64,000 bases of DNA, taken from the NCBI GenBank assembly GCA_017506865.1, contig JAFCMP010000022.1, positions 310,001 to 374,000 of the forward strand, written 5' to 3'. Below the pieces are notes generated by a model. It saw nothing but the letters and a program-made list of their open reading frames with translations. It had not been told where the DNA came from and made no database searches. Each line of letters starts with the position of its first letter. Within the stretch, counting starts at the first letter, position 1. The position numbers and the translations under genes were made by a program. Below are positions 47,601 through 56,900 of this stretch, piece after piece. This DNA is from Tribonema minus. Its lineage: Eukaryota; Sar; Xanthophyceae; Tribonematales; Tribonemataceae.

Positions 47601-49235
47601 ATGGCAATGGCTGTCTTTTTTTTGTCCATTTCAGCAGCAATGGCTGTCTCTGACTCGTCCATTTCAGCAGCAACTGTGGGGGGGTGTTCCGCAATGGGCA
47701 CTTGGTAGGAGAGGCGTGCCGAATGCATGGCAGGTGATAGATGTGCTACTCATGGTTGAATGTGCTTGCACTCTTGTGACAACCTCCAGAGTGAGTCTTG
47801 GTCAAGAGCACGAGAGCTACAGCTTGAGACTGCGTTCCAGCTGTAATCAAATCACAGCAGCGACGGCGTGCAAAAGTCTTGTGATGGCGTCTGATATATA
47901 GGTCTATGCTGTTGAAGATGTTGCAACTTCAAGTGCAACTAAGGTAATATGGAAGGACCTGAAGTGCAACAGCAATGATGCTGGGCAAGCACCTCACCAT
48001 CATAACAAAGGAGCAACTGTCGGTACGGAGCAGATGATATGGACACAATTATACCTGAAGGAAATTCATGGACGACACCTGCAATCTCATCAGTGTGGGG
48101 GGGTATGGATTTCACTTGCACTTCAACAAGTATGAAGCATCCTGCAACATGTACGATACAATTGAAGTGCCCTTGCTGACGCACCCTCCGTTGCTGAGAT
48201 GATGTGCCAGTGGCACTGTGGTCGTAAATTTATCAGATAGGCCCATACGCCAATGTAGGAGCACTTCAATGTATTGGCACCTGTCAACAGTGGCTGCTGC
48301 CGCGAATTGACTGGGCCATGTATTCAGTAGCTCTCGGCCAACACCACCATGTGGTGCTGCTGTACTAAGATCGCCACATGGGTGGTTGTCAACATATATA
48401 CATTGTGTGTAAGTGTCATAATCAACAGGCTACAGCGGCGTCGTTGATGTTGTGAGGGAGGAGCAGTTGCGGTGCGTCGCACCGAAGCTGCAATGCAAAC
48501 ACTGATGCAAGGCACACAATAGTGCTCACCTTGATTGCGTCAGCATCCACGTCAGGTTCGCAGTCGTGCACCACCACTATCAGCGGCAAGGGCTCTGCTG
48601 TGCCCTCTTTTGCCTCCTGCTCCGCTGCCAATCGCTGCGCAAACACCGACTTGAACGCCCGCACGTTGGCAGCCACATTCCTTCCCAGGTCGCTGCGATA
48701 TACATTCACCACCACTACATCTGCAACGGCAGCCTGCAGGTTTGCATGAGCAACAAAGCGCGCAGAGGTCATACACGTGGCAAGTATGAGAACTGTGCAA
48801 CCTTGATTGACATAAAGGTGGATGTGGCAGCATAGCAACTTGCACAATGCAATCAAACAAATACCACGAAGCACGTACCGACAGAGCCGCCAGCTTTGCC
48901 TCGCCATCCGTGGTGACACCATCGCAGTTGACGACAATGACTCCCTGAGCGCCGTCCACCGTTGCTGATGATGAGCTGTCGCCAGTGGCAAATGTGTCGA
49001 CAGCCTCGAATGCGGTGCCGAAAGCATTGTTCAACAAGGAGTTCTTTCGCGATCCTTTGCCACCCACAGATGCCACCACTGTGGATCGCTCCCCTGTCCT
49101 CGCAGCCAGGCTTATGAGCTCTCTGTTGGGTGCCAGCTTGCCTGCACTGTCTACTAAGGTAACAGGCTTCGCCGAGCACTGCAATATGAGCGCCAGCAGC
49201 GCAATGCCAGCCCCCAGGCTCCTTGCAGGCGCCAT
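41681..49235 (-). CDS. RHD3/Sey1-like (atlastin/GBP-related) degenerate GTPase with signal peptide
   Basis: Seven exons: 49235-48879, 48733-48530, 47313-46877, 46163-45968, 45503-45414, 42899-42696, 41824-41681, giving 543 residues in phase. Residues 1-22 form a clear signal peptide. The body follows the RHD3/Sey1 plan: a P-loop position STVVASVGGKGSRKNSLLNN (about 51-70), a VVNCDG strand in place of the switch-II DLEG, then AAVADVVVVNVYRSDLGRNVAANVRAFKSVF, matching the family's ALAVSDIVLIN...IGR...AN..LLKTVF stretch, and VVVHD where the family has the VIRD G4 motif. Exon 3 has AWDELGGP and an LSVAAVPH segment; exon 4 has a helical GTPLRAQRR block. The P-loop lacks the normal GxxxxGKS/T order, so nucleotide binding is doubtful. 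The family's C-terminal membrane hairpin is absent, and the protein ends in a conserved-looking RLQPKLNLDIDL tail. Family assignment is good; function is unclear. Confidence 0.75.
42300..42745 (-). repeat. Four tandem copies of the 3' end of RHD3-like exon 6
   Basis: The true exon end and donor are at about 42691-42741. Copies lie at about 42556-42606, 42437-42486 and 42311-42362, spaced about 120-135 bp. Each encodes a version of GLGLVGMVRTGGLGNLQ on the minus strand and most end in CAG followed by GT. Only the first is joined to the full exon. The others are in the intron and are candidate decoy or mini exons. Confidence 0.88.
43340..45012 (+). repeat. Three tandem units of a dispersed repeat in RHD3-like intron 5
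   Basis: A highly conserved block of about 150 bp (from CTATCAGATTTGAATGGTAA to AATCATCACCTAGGCAC) occurs at about 43354-43506, 44143-44290 and 44867-45010, separated by diverged homologous spacers, so the unit is about 730-790 bp. A fourth copy lies inverted at about 59420-59760. G tracts precede some of the blocks. No coding capacity or terminal repeats were recognised. Confidence 0.85.
45303..45412 (-). repeat. Short tandem repeat abutting the exon 5 donor of the RHD3-like gene
   Basis: Four to five units of about 20-24 bp, read on the minus strand as GTCAGTACACCGTACTACACT and variants, begin exactly at the donor GT after 45414. Each unit carries a potential GTCAGT or GTACA donor-like site. 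The array extends only into the intron. Confidence 0.7.
45495..45625 (-). repeat. Repeated 3' splice junction of RHD3-like exon 5
   Basis: The acceptor and first codons of exon 5 (AG at 45504-45505) have two upstream copies, near 45557 and 45609. Each holds a (g/a)tcaa(a/c)gag-gtctgcg core with an AG. Spacing is about 55 bp. This is an acceptor-side case of the junction duplication pattern. Confidence 0.7.
46205..46380 (-). repeat. Two-copy tandem repeat in RHD3-like intron 3
   Basis: Segments at about 46212-46272 and 46316-46378 are diverged copies (for example the shared GCAATCAGGAGTGC / GCGATCAGGAGTGC ends), separated by long G runs. They lie next to the acceptor of exon 4. No other function is apparent. 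Confidence 0.6.
47277..47445 (-). repeat. Duplicated 3' splice junction of RHD3-like exon 3
   Basis: The block at 47277-47323, holding the exon 3 acceptor and first codons (EAVEAEAQAAWDE), has a near-identical copy about 120 bp away at about 47397-47443. The intervening sequence is a GAGT-rich (GAGTGAGTGAGT) simple repeat. The copy still has an AG at the equivalent place. Confidence 0.85.
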
Positions 49236-49523
49236 CTGATGGCTGCCTTCTATGAACCAGGAGGTTTGCGGTGCTTGTTCAACCTGCTAAGAACACACCT
49301 GACCCCAGGTGGCAGTCAGCGCAGTAGGCGCGCTTTGGCGCACCACCACCTCTGAGAGACTGCTGCACCTTCACACGCCCTGCTCCCGCCCGCAATGGTC
49401 AATCCTGCGAAGGTCAATCCCGATCATGACAAACTTTTTAAAAAACAATACGGTAGGTAGCAAATTAACCTTACCCGAGCTAAAAGCACTCCTTCTGTTC
49501 ACCAAGGCAAGCAGCTTCCAAAG
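49236..49523. promoter_or_regulatory. Shared divergent promoter region, RHD3-like / PsbQ-like
   Basis: The 288 bp between divergent start codons. An AT-rich stretch (tttttaaaaaacaatacgg near 49435) lies about 90 bp upstream of the PsbQ-like ATG. This is the third head-to-head pair in the window with a gap below 300 bp. Confidence 0.5.
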
Positions 49524-52500
49524 ATGGCGATCAAGGCAGTCGTTCTCCTGGCGGTGCTGGCGGTATGCCAGGCGTTCGTCCCCTCCATGACCGCCAACTC
49601 TGGGTGAGCGTTGCTTCGGAAAAGCTGCCTTCATACAAACTTGAGGCTGGGCAGCGCGGATCCTGTGCAATCATGCAGCAAAGGGGGCACATGCGGGCCT
49701 GCGATGCAGCCGTGCCTGGCCGGTCTTGCGTTGCAACGGAGCTGCAACCTCGTCGCTAGCCTTTGCGCGCCCGGCGAGCGGCATGCACCCTCCTTTGTGA
49801 ACAACCTCTTCGTGCCCCTCGTGGGCAGCATTGCACCTGGGCGTGCCGCGCTGATCTCGCCCTCCTTCGTGGGCCAGATGCGTGTATGCGCAAAGCCAGC
49901 ACGTTCTGGCTCTTGTCAGTCCCTACGGCTGCCTCGTGCCGCCGCCGCGTGCGCCGCCTTGCAGCCCAACCGCCCTTCAAGCCGCTCCTGTGTTTGTCGA
50001 ATCCGGGGTATGCGCTGCCCTACGCGATTGTGGTTTTGTGTTCATGCTTCTACGTTGGTCTGTTGCGCTTAGTCGACCAATTCTGCGGCATCAGGCACCG
50101 GCATTGCCTCGTATTGACCACTGTCGGTTTCCTCTTGCGCTTGCTCTCGCAGCCTTAGCCGCGCTGACTTCGCCAAGGTGCTGGCAGCAGGCGTCGCAGG
50201 CACGGCTGCCCCCGCCCTCGCCCTCGGTGCATCCCCCAAGCAGAACCTGTTTGGCGTGATAGGCACCGCGCCCATGGTGGGTGGTGGCGGCATGTCCTCG
50301 CCCTACTCGGAGGCCGACACCTACTCCCCGTACTCTCCGTACTCCGCCACGGAGGACGGCACCGCAGTGTGAGTGCTGCGAGTGCCATTCACGAATGCAG
50401 AGCATCAAACATGCGTACGAAGCATCAAGTCGATCGTGAGCATGTCAAAGGCAACTCGCGCCAGTTGGCCTCGAGCTTCACGTCGCTACGTGATCTACTG
50501 ATTGCCCTAGTATCAGCCTGCAGTGCATTGAATTCAATTTTTTGCATGCAGCAGTGCAGCGTTCTGAGTACCTTTTTGTGCTGGACCCTCATAAATGTCA
50601 AGGCCCCCCGTGCCTGCACAACAGCCCTGCCTTCAACAAAGCATTTGCCACATTCAAAACCCTGTCTCATCTCAAGCCATTGCCCCCCCCCCCCACCCTC
50701 TCCAGGTACACGGGCGTGACCGATGAGATGTCAAAGCGCTACATTGACGTCATCAAGGACTGCAAGAACCGCTTTGAGAAGATCCCTGGGTGGGTTGCGG
50801 GATCCAAGTGGATGGAGATCCGCGCTGAGCTGACCCGCAAGGTACGTATACATGCTGTATACCACAAGAGACGGGGGGTCGCCTACACAGTAGCTTTCAA
50901 GAACCCTTCGTGCCATCACTATGTAGGCTGACTGCTGCACGCGTAGCTGTAAAGGCACCAGGCATTTGCTGATGTGCGTTGTAGATCAGCTACATTGTGC
51001 AATTGCTATGCAGTCTTTGTGCTACCGGGGCGAGTCAAGATGCCATACTGTATGGCTTGCGAGGCTTATGGCGTCACAACGCCGAGGTGTTTTTCATGTG
51101 GAACATCTGACGTGGCTTGGTGGGGCTCCCCTCTGACACGGTGGAATTCGCAGTGCTCAGGAAGGTTGACGTCGCATTTGCTTGTAAAACCAATGTGTTG
51201 GGCTCCTCGCCTTGCACATACTGCACGCGCCTGGGCAAACATGAGAGCAGCCTAAATCACGATGATATTTCCAAACGGCAAGCAGGTCGCAAGCTCACAA
51301 TAGGCTTGCCGCAAGCTCACAACACGCCGGATTGTGAATAAGACGTCAATGCAGTCACACGTGAGCAGCAATCATGTATGCAACTGGTTGGCACAGGCTG
51401 ACCTGCAGCCTACCTCCGTTTCCAGACGAGGAAAACATGATGCAGATGCAGCGTTGCTCATGAGCAATTGTAGCAGAGGAATACGGCAGTCCTCATGACG
51501 CGTATGCAACATACAAATCAAGCTGTGGGGATGACACCGTATTGGTTCGTTAGAGTGCAGCGTTTCCTTTGACCTGCCTGGTGGCAATGCGGTCAGCAGC
51601 ATTGCATCAGAAGCTGCACAAGAGCAGCACAAGTGCGCTTCTTACAGAACCTACATGCTGCCATATCACAGCAGCTTACTCATGCTGTGCCTACTCCCGC
51701 TCCACTTGCCAGCTTGATATTCCTCATCTGATAATATCGCTGTCTGCGCCACCTGTCACAGGTGTACAGCCTCGCTTGCCAGCTTGCTATTTCTTATCTG
51801 ACAACATTGCTGTCTGCGCCACATGTCAACTCTCACAGGCGTACAGCCTGCGTGGCGCCATGAACGCGCTCGCCGCAAGCCCGGAGGCCAAGGCCGCCGC
51901 AAAGGACTACTACGCGGACCTTGAGGTACGTGGTTGTAGACATTTGTTGACATGTTGCCACAACGTGCCCTGGTTCTCAATTTGTGACCCACTGTTGCTT
52001 TCTTAGAAAAACTTTCAATGGCGCTGTGTTGCAGAAATTACAGGTCCTCCGTGCGCTGGCCCATGAGAGTTGTGTATTTGCAGCTCACGATGGCCTGGTG
52101 CGTCTGGTCGATCAGGGCCGCCTCCCAACTCCAACGACTGCAGAGTTTGCTTTCAAAAACAGATCACAGTTGTGCTGACCGCATGGCCGCTGGCTGTGCA
52201 CGCCCTCTGCGTCTCCACAAGTACACAACAATGAATGGGCAAAGCCGCTTGAATGGCGGTGTGATTGCCGGTGCGTGTGTGAGGGAGGGCATAGGCTTCA
52301 GCTGCCACTCAATAGACCTGCATGATGCAGCTTTGGTTGATGACGTAGTGGTGGCCCAGCTGAGTGTCGATCAAGGTGTTGCTCCTGTAAAACGCGAGTA
52401 CCGCGTCTGTGCAACAGGTTGACAGGTGACAGCTCACACGCAGTAAATGATTTCTGCAAGGCGGTGATGGACTACTGCTTCAGGCGTAGTCTTGCTGTTC

Positions 52501-52791
52501 GCAAGTGCACATCTGCAGTAAGAAGGCTGATAGGAACAGTACTCAGGCTGGACTGCAGCTGCACGGCTAATACCTAACTTGGCAATGCAGGGCGAACACA
52601 TTGCAGGCCAATCATGAGCATAATGCCACACAACAGTTATCCTTTCGCTCATGGACGCGAGCACTCCCCTACTGCGCCCCCCCGTCGCGCAGGTCATGAT
52701 GACAGAGGCGCGCAACAAGGACGGCGCCAAGATCTCCGCGGCATACGCCAAGTCTGTCTCAGACCTGTCGACCTACCTGTCCAAGCTCTGA
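49524..52791 (+). CDS. PsbQ-like oxygen-evolving complex protein, thylakoid lumen
   Basis: Five exons: 49524-49603, 50153-50368, 50706-50841, 51839-51925, 52693-52791, giving 205 residues, in phase. The N-terminus is layered: a hydrophobic signal peptide (MAIKAVVLLAVLAVCQA), the plastid-import motif A-F-V-P at about 17-20, then SRADFAKVLAAGVAGTAAPALA, a typical thylakoid-transfer segment ending in an A-L-A cleavage site. The mature part is a four-helix-type sequence: GVTDEMSKRYIDVIKDCKNRFEKIPGWV, EIRAELTRKV, SLRGAMNALA and SDLSTYLSKL, resembling the PsbQ/PsbQ' family that stabilises the Mn4CaO5 cluster of photosystem II on the lumen side. A Tyr/Ser/Pro-rich stretch (SPYSEADTYSPYSPYS) precedes it. 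The targeting signals are strong; the PsbQ versus PsbQ' assignment is from general resemblance. Confidence 0.85.
51720..51860 (+). repeat. Duplicated 3' splice junction of PsbQ-like exon 4
   Basis: Just upstream of the true acceptor (CTCACAG, exon from 51839) the intron contains CTGTCTGCGCCACCTGTCAC then AG and GTGTACAGCCT at about 51740-51772, a copy of the acceptor plus the first codons (GCGTACAGCCT). The preceding 'tatctga-aa-at-gctgtctgcgccac' is repeated too. The offset is about 70 bp. Confidence 0.8.
52018..52657 (+). repeat. Repeat copy B shared with an intron of the polycystin-like gene
   Basis: This is the counterpart of 16872-17474, filling most of the intron between exons 4 and 5 of the PsbQ-like gene and ending about 35 bp before the exon. 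Same orientation relative to the host gene. Shared landmarks include GATGACGTAGTGGTG, TCGATCAAGGTGTTGCT and TTTCTGCAAGGCGGTGATGG. Confidence 0.85.
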
Positions 52792-53996
52792 GCTCAATCA
52801 CAGAGAACCGCTCCGTGTTATGTGTGACGCCGCCCCTGTGGCGGGCGCCCCTCATACGCATCGCGCGCGATAAAGCTCAACATCTTTACTTCAACACCAA
52901 TGACCAGTGATGAACTGGGGGACCCCACGTGGGGCCTTTTGGGCCGCCACGCCAGGGTCCTTTCCGTTGGCTCTTTCCACCACCCCCCTACAGCCCCGCG
53001 GGTGCTTGTTTCTTGCTGTGTGACTCCCGAACCAAATATCAACTTTCTGACTGCTTTGCCTGGTGTGCGTGCACTTGTAAGCTTGTGGTCCTGCTTGTAC
53101 CAAGCCTGCATATTTAGCTCTGTTAGTCGGACTTGTGAGATCATGTTGTTGTAGCGTGTCTCACAAACACGAGCATCTGCTACTTGCAACCCAAAACTTC
53201 GTGAAGCAGTCAGCGTGGCCCAAATTGCGTGATATTCGCCTGATTGTGAATGAGGGCACGTAGAGAGCATTGCGCACACAAGTACGGCGTACTTGGCGAC
53301 CAGAATACATCTTGAGCAAACTCAACATTATAACATGCTGCGCCAAGGGTGTATGTGTGGGGCATGTGGTGGGTCTGCTCAATTCCGATCATGTACAATC
53401 ATGGAGGAGGACGTAGGGAGGACCCCGAGATGCCATTTGGCGGCGGCGGCGTTTGAGTGGTTGTCGTTGCGACACTTTCAGACTGTCATACGACATGTAG
53501 ATTCCTTACAGCTAGATGCCAATCATCTGGGCTTTTTCGCGCCCTGAGCGAGAATTAATAAAAAGTACAATCACCAGGAATGGGCAGTTGAACTCGGAAA
53601 CAAACTTCAAAATCTTGTGCAACAAATGATGTGCACAATGGCATGGTATACAGGCATTGCGAAATACTGCTCAAAAGCCAATCTCGTCGCTGCAGTCTGC
53701 ACATGCACTGATTTAACGCGGCTCTGCAGCCCTGCCACGTACAGTACTGTTGCTGGAAGCAGACCGCCATATAGCTGTGGGCTCTGACAGCAAGGCTGCG
53801 GCGACAAGGATATTTTTTCAGTAATCCATACTAGTACTATAAATCAGAACCGCGCGGACTCAGCACAGCGTACTACAGCTACTATACGTAACATGTCTCA
53901 ACGGCCAACGGGCCCGGGCGAAGTCAACCTGCAAACTTCAAATGCAACTTGAATTGATGTCAGCTGATAAAAAACCAAACCTGTTGCAGCGGCTGC
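52792..53996. other. Intergenic region, tandem genes
   Basis: Lies between the PsbQ-like stop and the proposed MscS start. It presumably contains the 3' untranslated region of the former and the promoter of the latter. No conserved frame was recognised; an upstream exon of the MscS gene encoding targeting signals could be hidden here. Confidence 0.45.
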
Positions 53997-56900
53997 ATGC
54001 ACGTCCCTTCGATGCAATGCTTCGTACCTGCACCGCGGGTGCATGCTGCGCTTCCGCCGCGATGGTGCCTGCACCCGTCGAGCCTGCAGCACTTGCCAGC
54101 AACATATACGCAACGTGGCGGAGCCAGGCTCGTTGCGATGGGAGGAACATGGTTTGGAAAGGCGCAAGCAGCTAAGGCAGCCATTACGCCGACACCGTTG
54201 ACGCATAAGGTCATTCACCCAATTGCCACTGTGGTGTGGCGACAGTTGTGGCAGCTATGGCATGCGATTCCAAGGTACGCTCTCGCTCTGTTGTTGATCT
54301 TTGTGTTCCCGATGAAGAAGCCAAAATGAGGCATGCCCACCAAGAACACCGTTTGCTGCGAAATTACCTGACTATGAGCAGCACAGCGAAACCCAGGCAA
54401 TTTTGTTGCCTCGACGGCGGCACAATTTGCTCTCTGTGCTCGAGCATGGGATGCTGTGCTTTTTTGTACAGCACACATGTAGCTGAAAGCTCACAAAACG
54501 CTGGTCATTTCGGTGCTGGTGTACCAGTTGATGTCGTCACTCATATGGGCTGTGAATTGACAACAGCGATGGTTGTGCTTGCTCATGCCGCCGTCGAGGT
54601 GCTGCGTCTTCAGCGAACCTCTCTGACGAAAGACACAGATTGCTGTACAACTTGACATATCCGCATGGCTTTTCATAAGAGTTTTTTGCGGGTCATCATA
54701 ACTTGGACATAAGTTCTGCAACTTTGGGCGCTGTGCAGAAAAGTACGCTTGATGAGATCATGCCAAGGTTGTACCTGCTACGATAGTCCTAGCCATCACC
54801 TCGTGAGCTTAGCGCCAGCATTGAGCAGTTGTGCGCGTGACCTGCGGGCACACAGCTGCCAGTGACAGCACCGCTCCAGAACCCGTGGTGGGTTGTAGCA
54901 ATGCACAGCACCTCTAAACTGAAGGCATGCCGTCATCGCCGACTCATCGGACAGTGCAGTCAACTGCCAATTGATGTGGATGTTCATGTACGAGGGCTGA
55001 ATGAGAACTTCATTGAAAAGTGTAACTTCAGCAGCACATGCAATCTCCAACGTGGCACATCCCATGGCAGTCACTGCGCGTATGAGGTTCCCTCAACCTC
55101 GGGGCTTGACCGGGGAGTCAGGTGTCATGTGCCGGTCGCTGAACACCTTGAAACACATGAGCAGGCCATCTTCATCAGCTACAGCTGCTGTTGAAAACGT
55201 GTGCGTCATGCTTGCCCAAATCTCTCGACACCATGTATATCGCGGCGCATGCCGCACGGCAGCCATGCAGCTCCTCAATGCAACATCACACATCGGCCGC
55301 CGTCCCTGACCCCCTCCCTCCCCCCCCCCCCCCTAAAACCCCCCAAATTCTCCCCAGCTTCGTGCGCGCGCTCATCAACCCGCGCGACCTCGCGCTCTTC
55401 GTGGGCTTCTACCTCGTCTACAAGAAGGCGCTGCGCGTCATCTACGGCCTGCAGGCCAAGGCCATGCGCGCCATGGCGAGCCGCAGCGGCAGCGGCGCGC
55501 CCGCCGCAGTCAAGCCCTTCGAGCAGAGCTGGCTCGGCTTCCTGGAGCCGCGGCTGCGCAGCCTCACGCGTGTCATGGCGGGGCTCTACGTCGCCAACGG
55601 CGCGCTCGGCGGGCTGGCGAACCTCGGCTACCGCCTGCGCCCGGGCACGCAGGACTTTGTGTCGACCGTCGTCGCGACGCTGTACGCGGGGTACTTCATC
55701 GACGAGCTCAAGCGGGTGAGCGAATGAAGTAGCTGAGCACCGTTGCTGAGCACTGTCGCTGAGTGCTGGTCGCTAGGGCGCGCTGTGTGTCGTCTGCCGC
55801 CTTAGGGTCAGGGCTAGCGGGTGAGCGCTGGGGGGGCGGACTGAGCACTGTTGCTGAGTGCTGTTGCTGGGGCACTAGCGCTGAGCACTGTGTGTGGCTG
55901 AGCGCGCAATCGCGTGATGCGTCAAACCGTGTCAGCACCACAGTTTTTGCGCTGCGCGGAAGTTGTCGGTGGCAGGACCGTATTGACGCCGGGTCGGGCG
56001 ATGCTCTGGGAGCAATTTAGATCATTGGGCTCTGTAACGCGGTCGTGGCATGACTTGTCAAGGGGAGGGGTGGAGCTGTGCAGGCTTCGTGCCCCGTGGA
56101 ATCAGGATGCACGCGGTTGTGGCATGACTTGTCAAGGGGAGGGGTGGAGCTGTGCATGCTTCGTGCCCCGTGGAATCAGGATGCAGGGTTAGGGTTAGGC
56201 GTAAGGGTACGTGCCTCCCCCTCCCCCCACACTGCAGAACGCAGCAATCTGAAGCAGCACGAGCCTTGACGGCTGACCCTGAATTGCGAGGTATCGACCA
56301 CGGCGACTAGAAGTGTCTGAGCGCTGCTTCAGAGGTGTACCTGCATGGCCCACACTGATGCGACTTCCAACCCCAAGCGTGCAACGTTCGCATGTGACTG
56401 TCATGCGCATTCGACCCACTGCTGGGCATCTTGGCAGTTCAGCGTAGGATCGGGTTGCTCTCGCCCTAGCATGAAAGCATGTTCTTCAAGGTATCTTGCG
56501 CGCCCTGTGTAGCAGTAGTGGTTTAGGGCTAGGGTTAGATAATTCTCTTTCTATTCCTGCCGCCCTTGCCCGCATGGCACCAGTACAAGTGAGGCACTCG
56601 TTTGCAGGGAGTGCCTATATTCGAGTCGTGAGTCATGAGTCATCCCTGTCTGCAGCAGCAGCGCTCACGCGACGCCTTTTGCTGCCTCTCGTGCGCGCCT
56701 CAGTTCTACCTGCCCGTCATCTGGCCAGAGCTGCAGAACGACATGCGCAAGGCCTTCATCTACAACCGGACGACGTCGGTGCTCACGTGGACGCTGGTGG
56801 CACTAGGTACGCTGGTATGCAAGGCATGGTTAGGGTTAGGGTAAGCATGGTACTAGGTGCGCTGGCATGCAAGCGCGGCTATAGTTTGGGACGACATTGC

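Noticed and set aside
46595-47728. Minus-strand open frame of 377 codons over RHD3-like exon 3
   Set aside because: It lies in a different frame from the one that joins in phase with neighbouring exons and is dominated by low-complexity Arg and Ser-Leu-Thr-His repeats translated from GC-rich coding and GAGT-repeat DNA.
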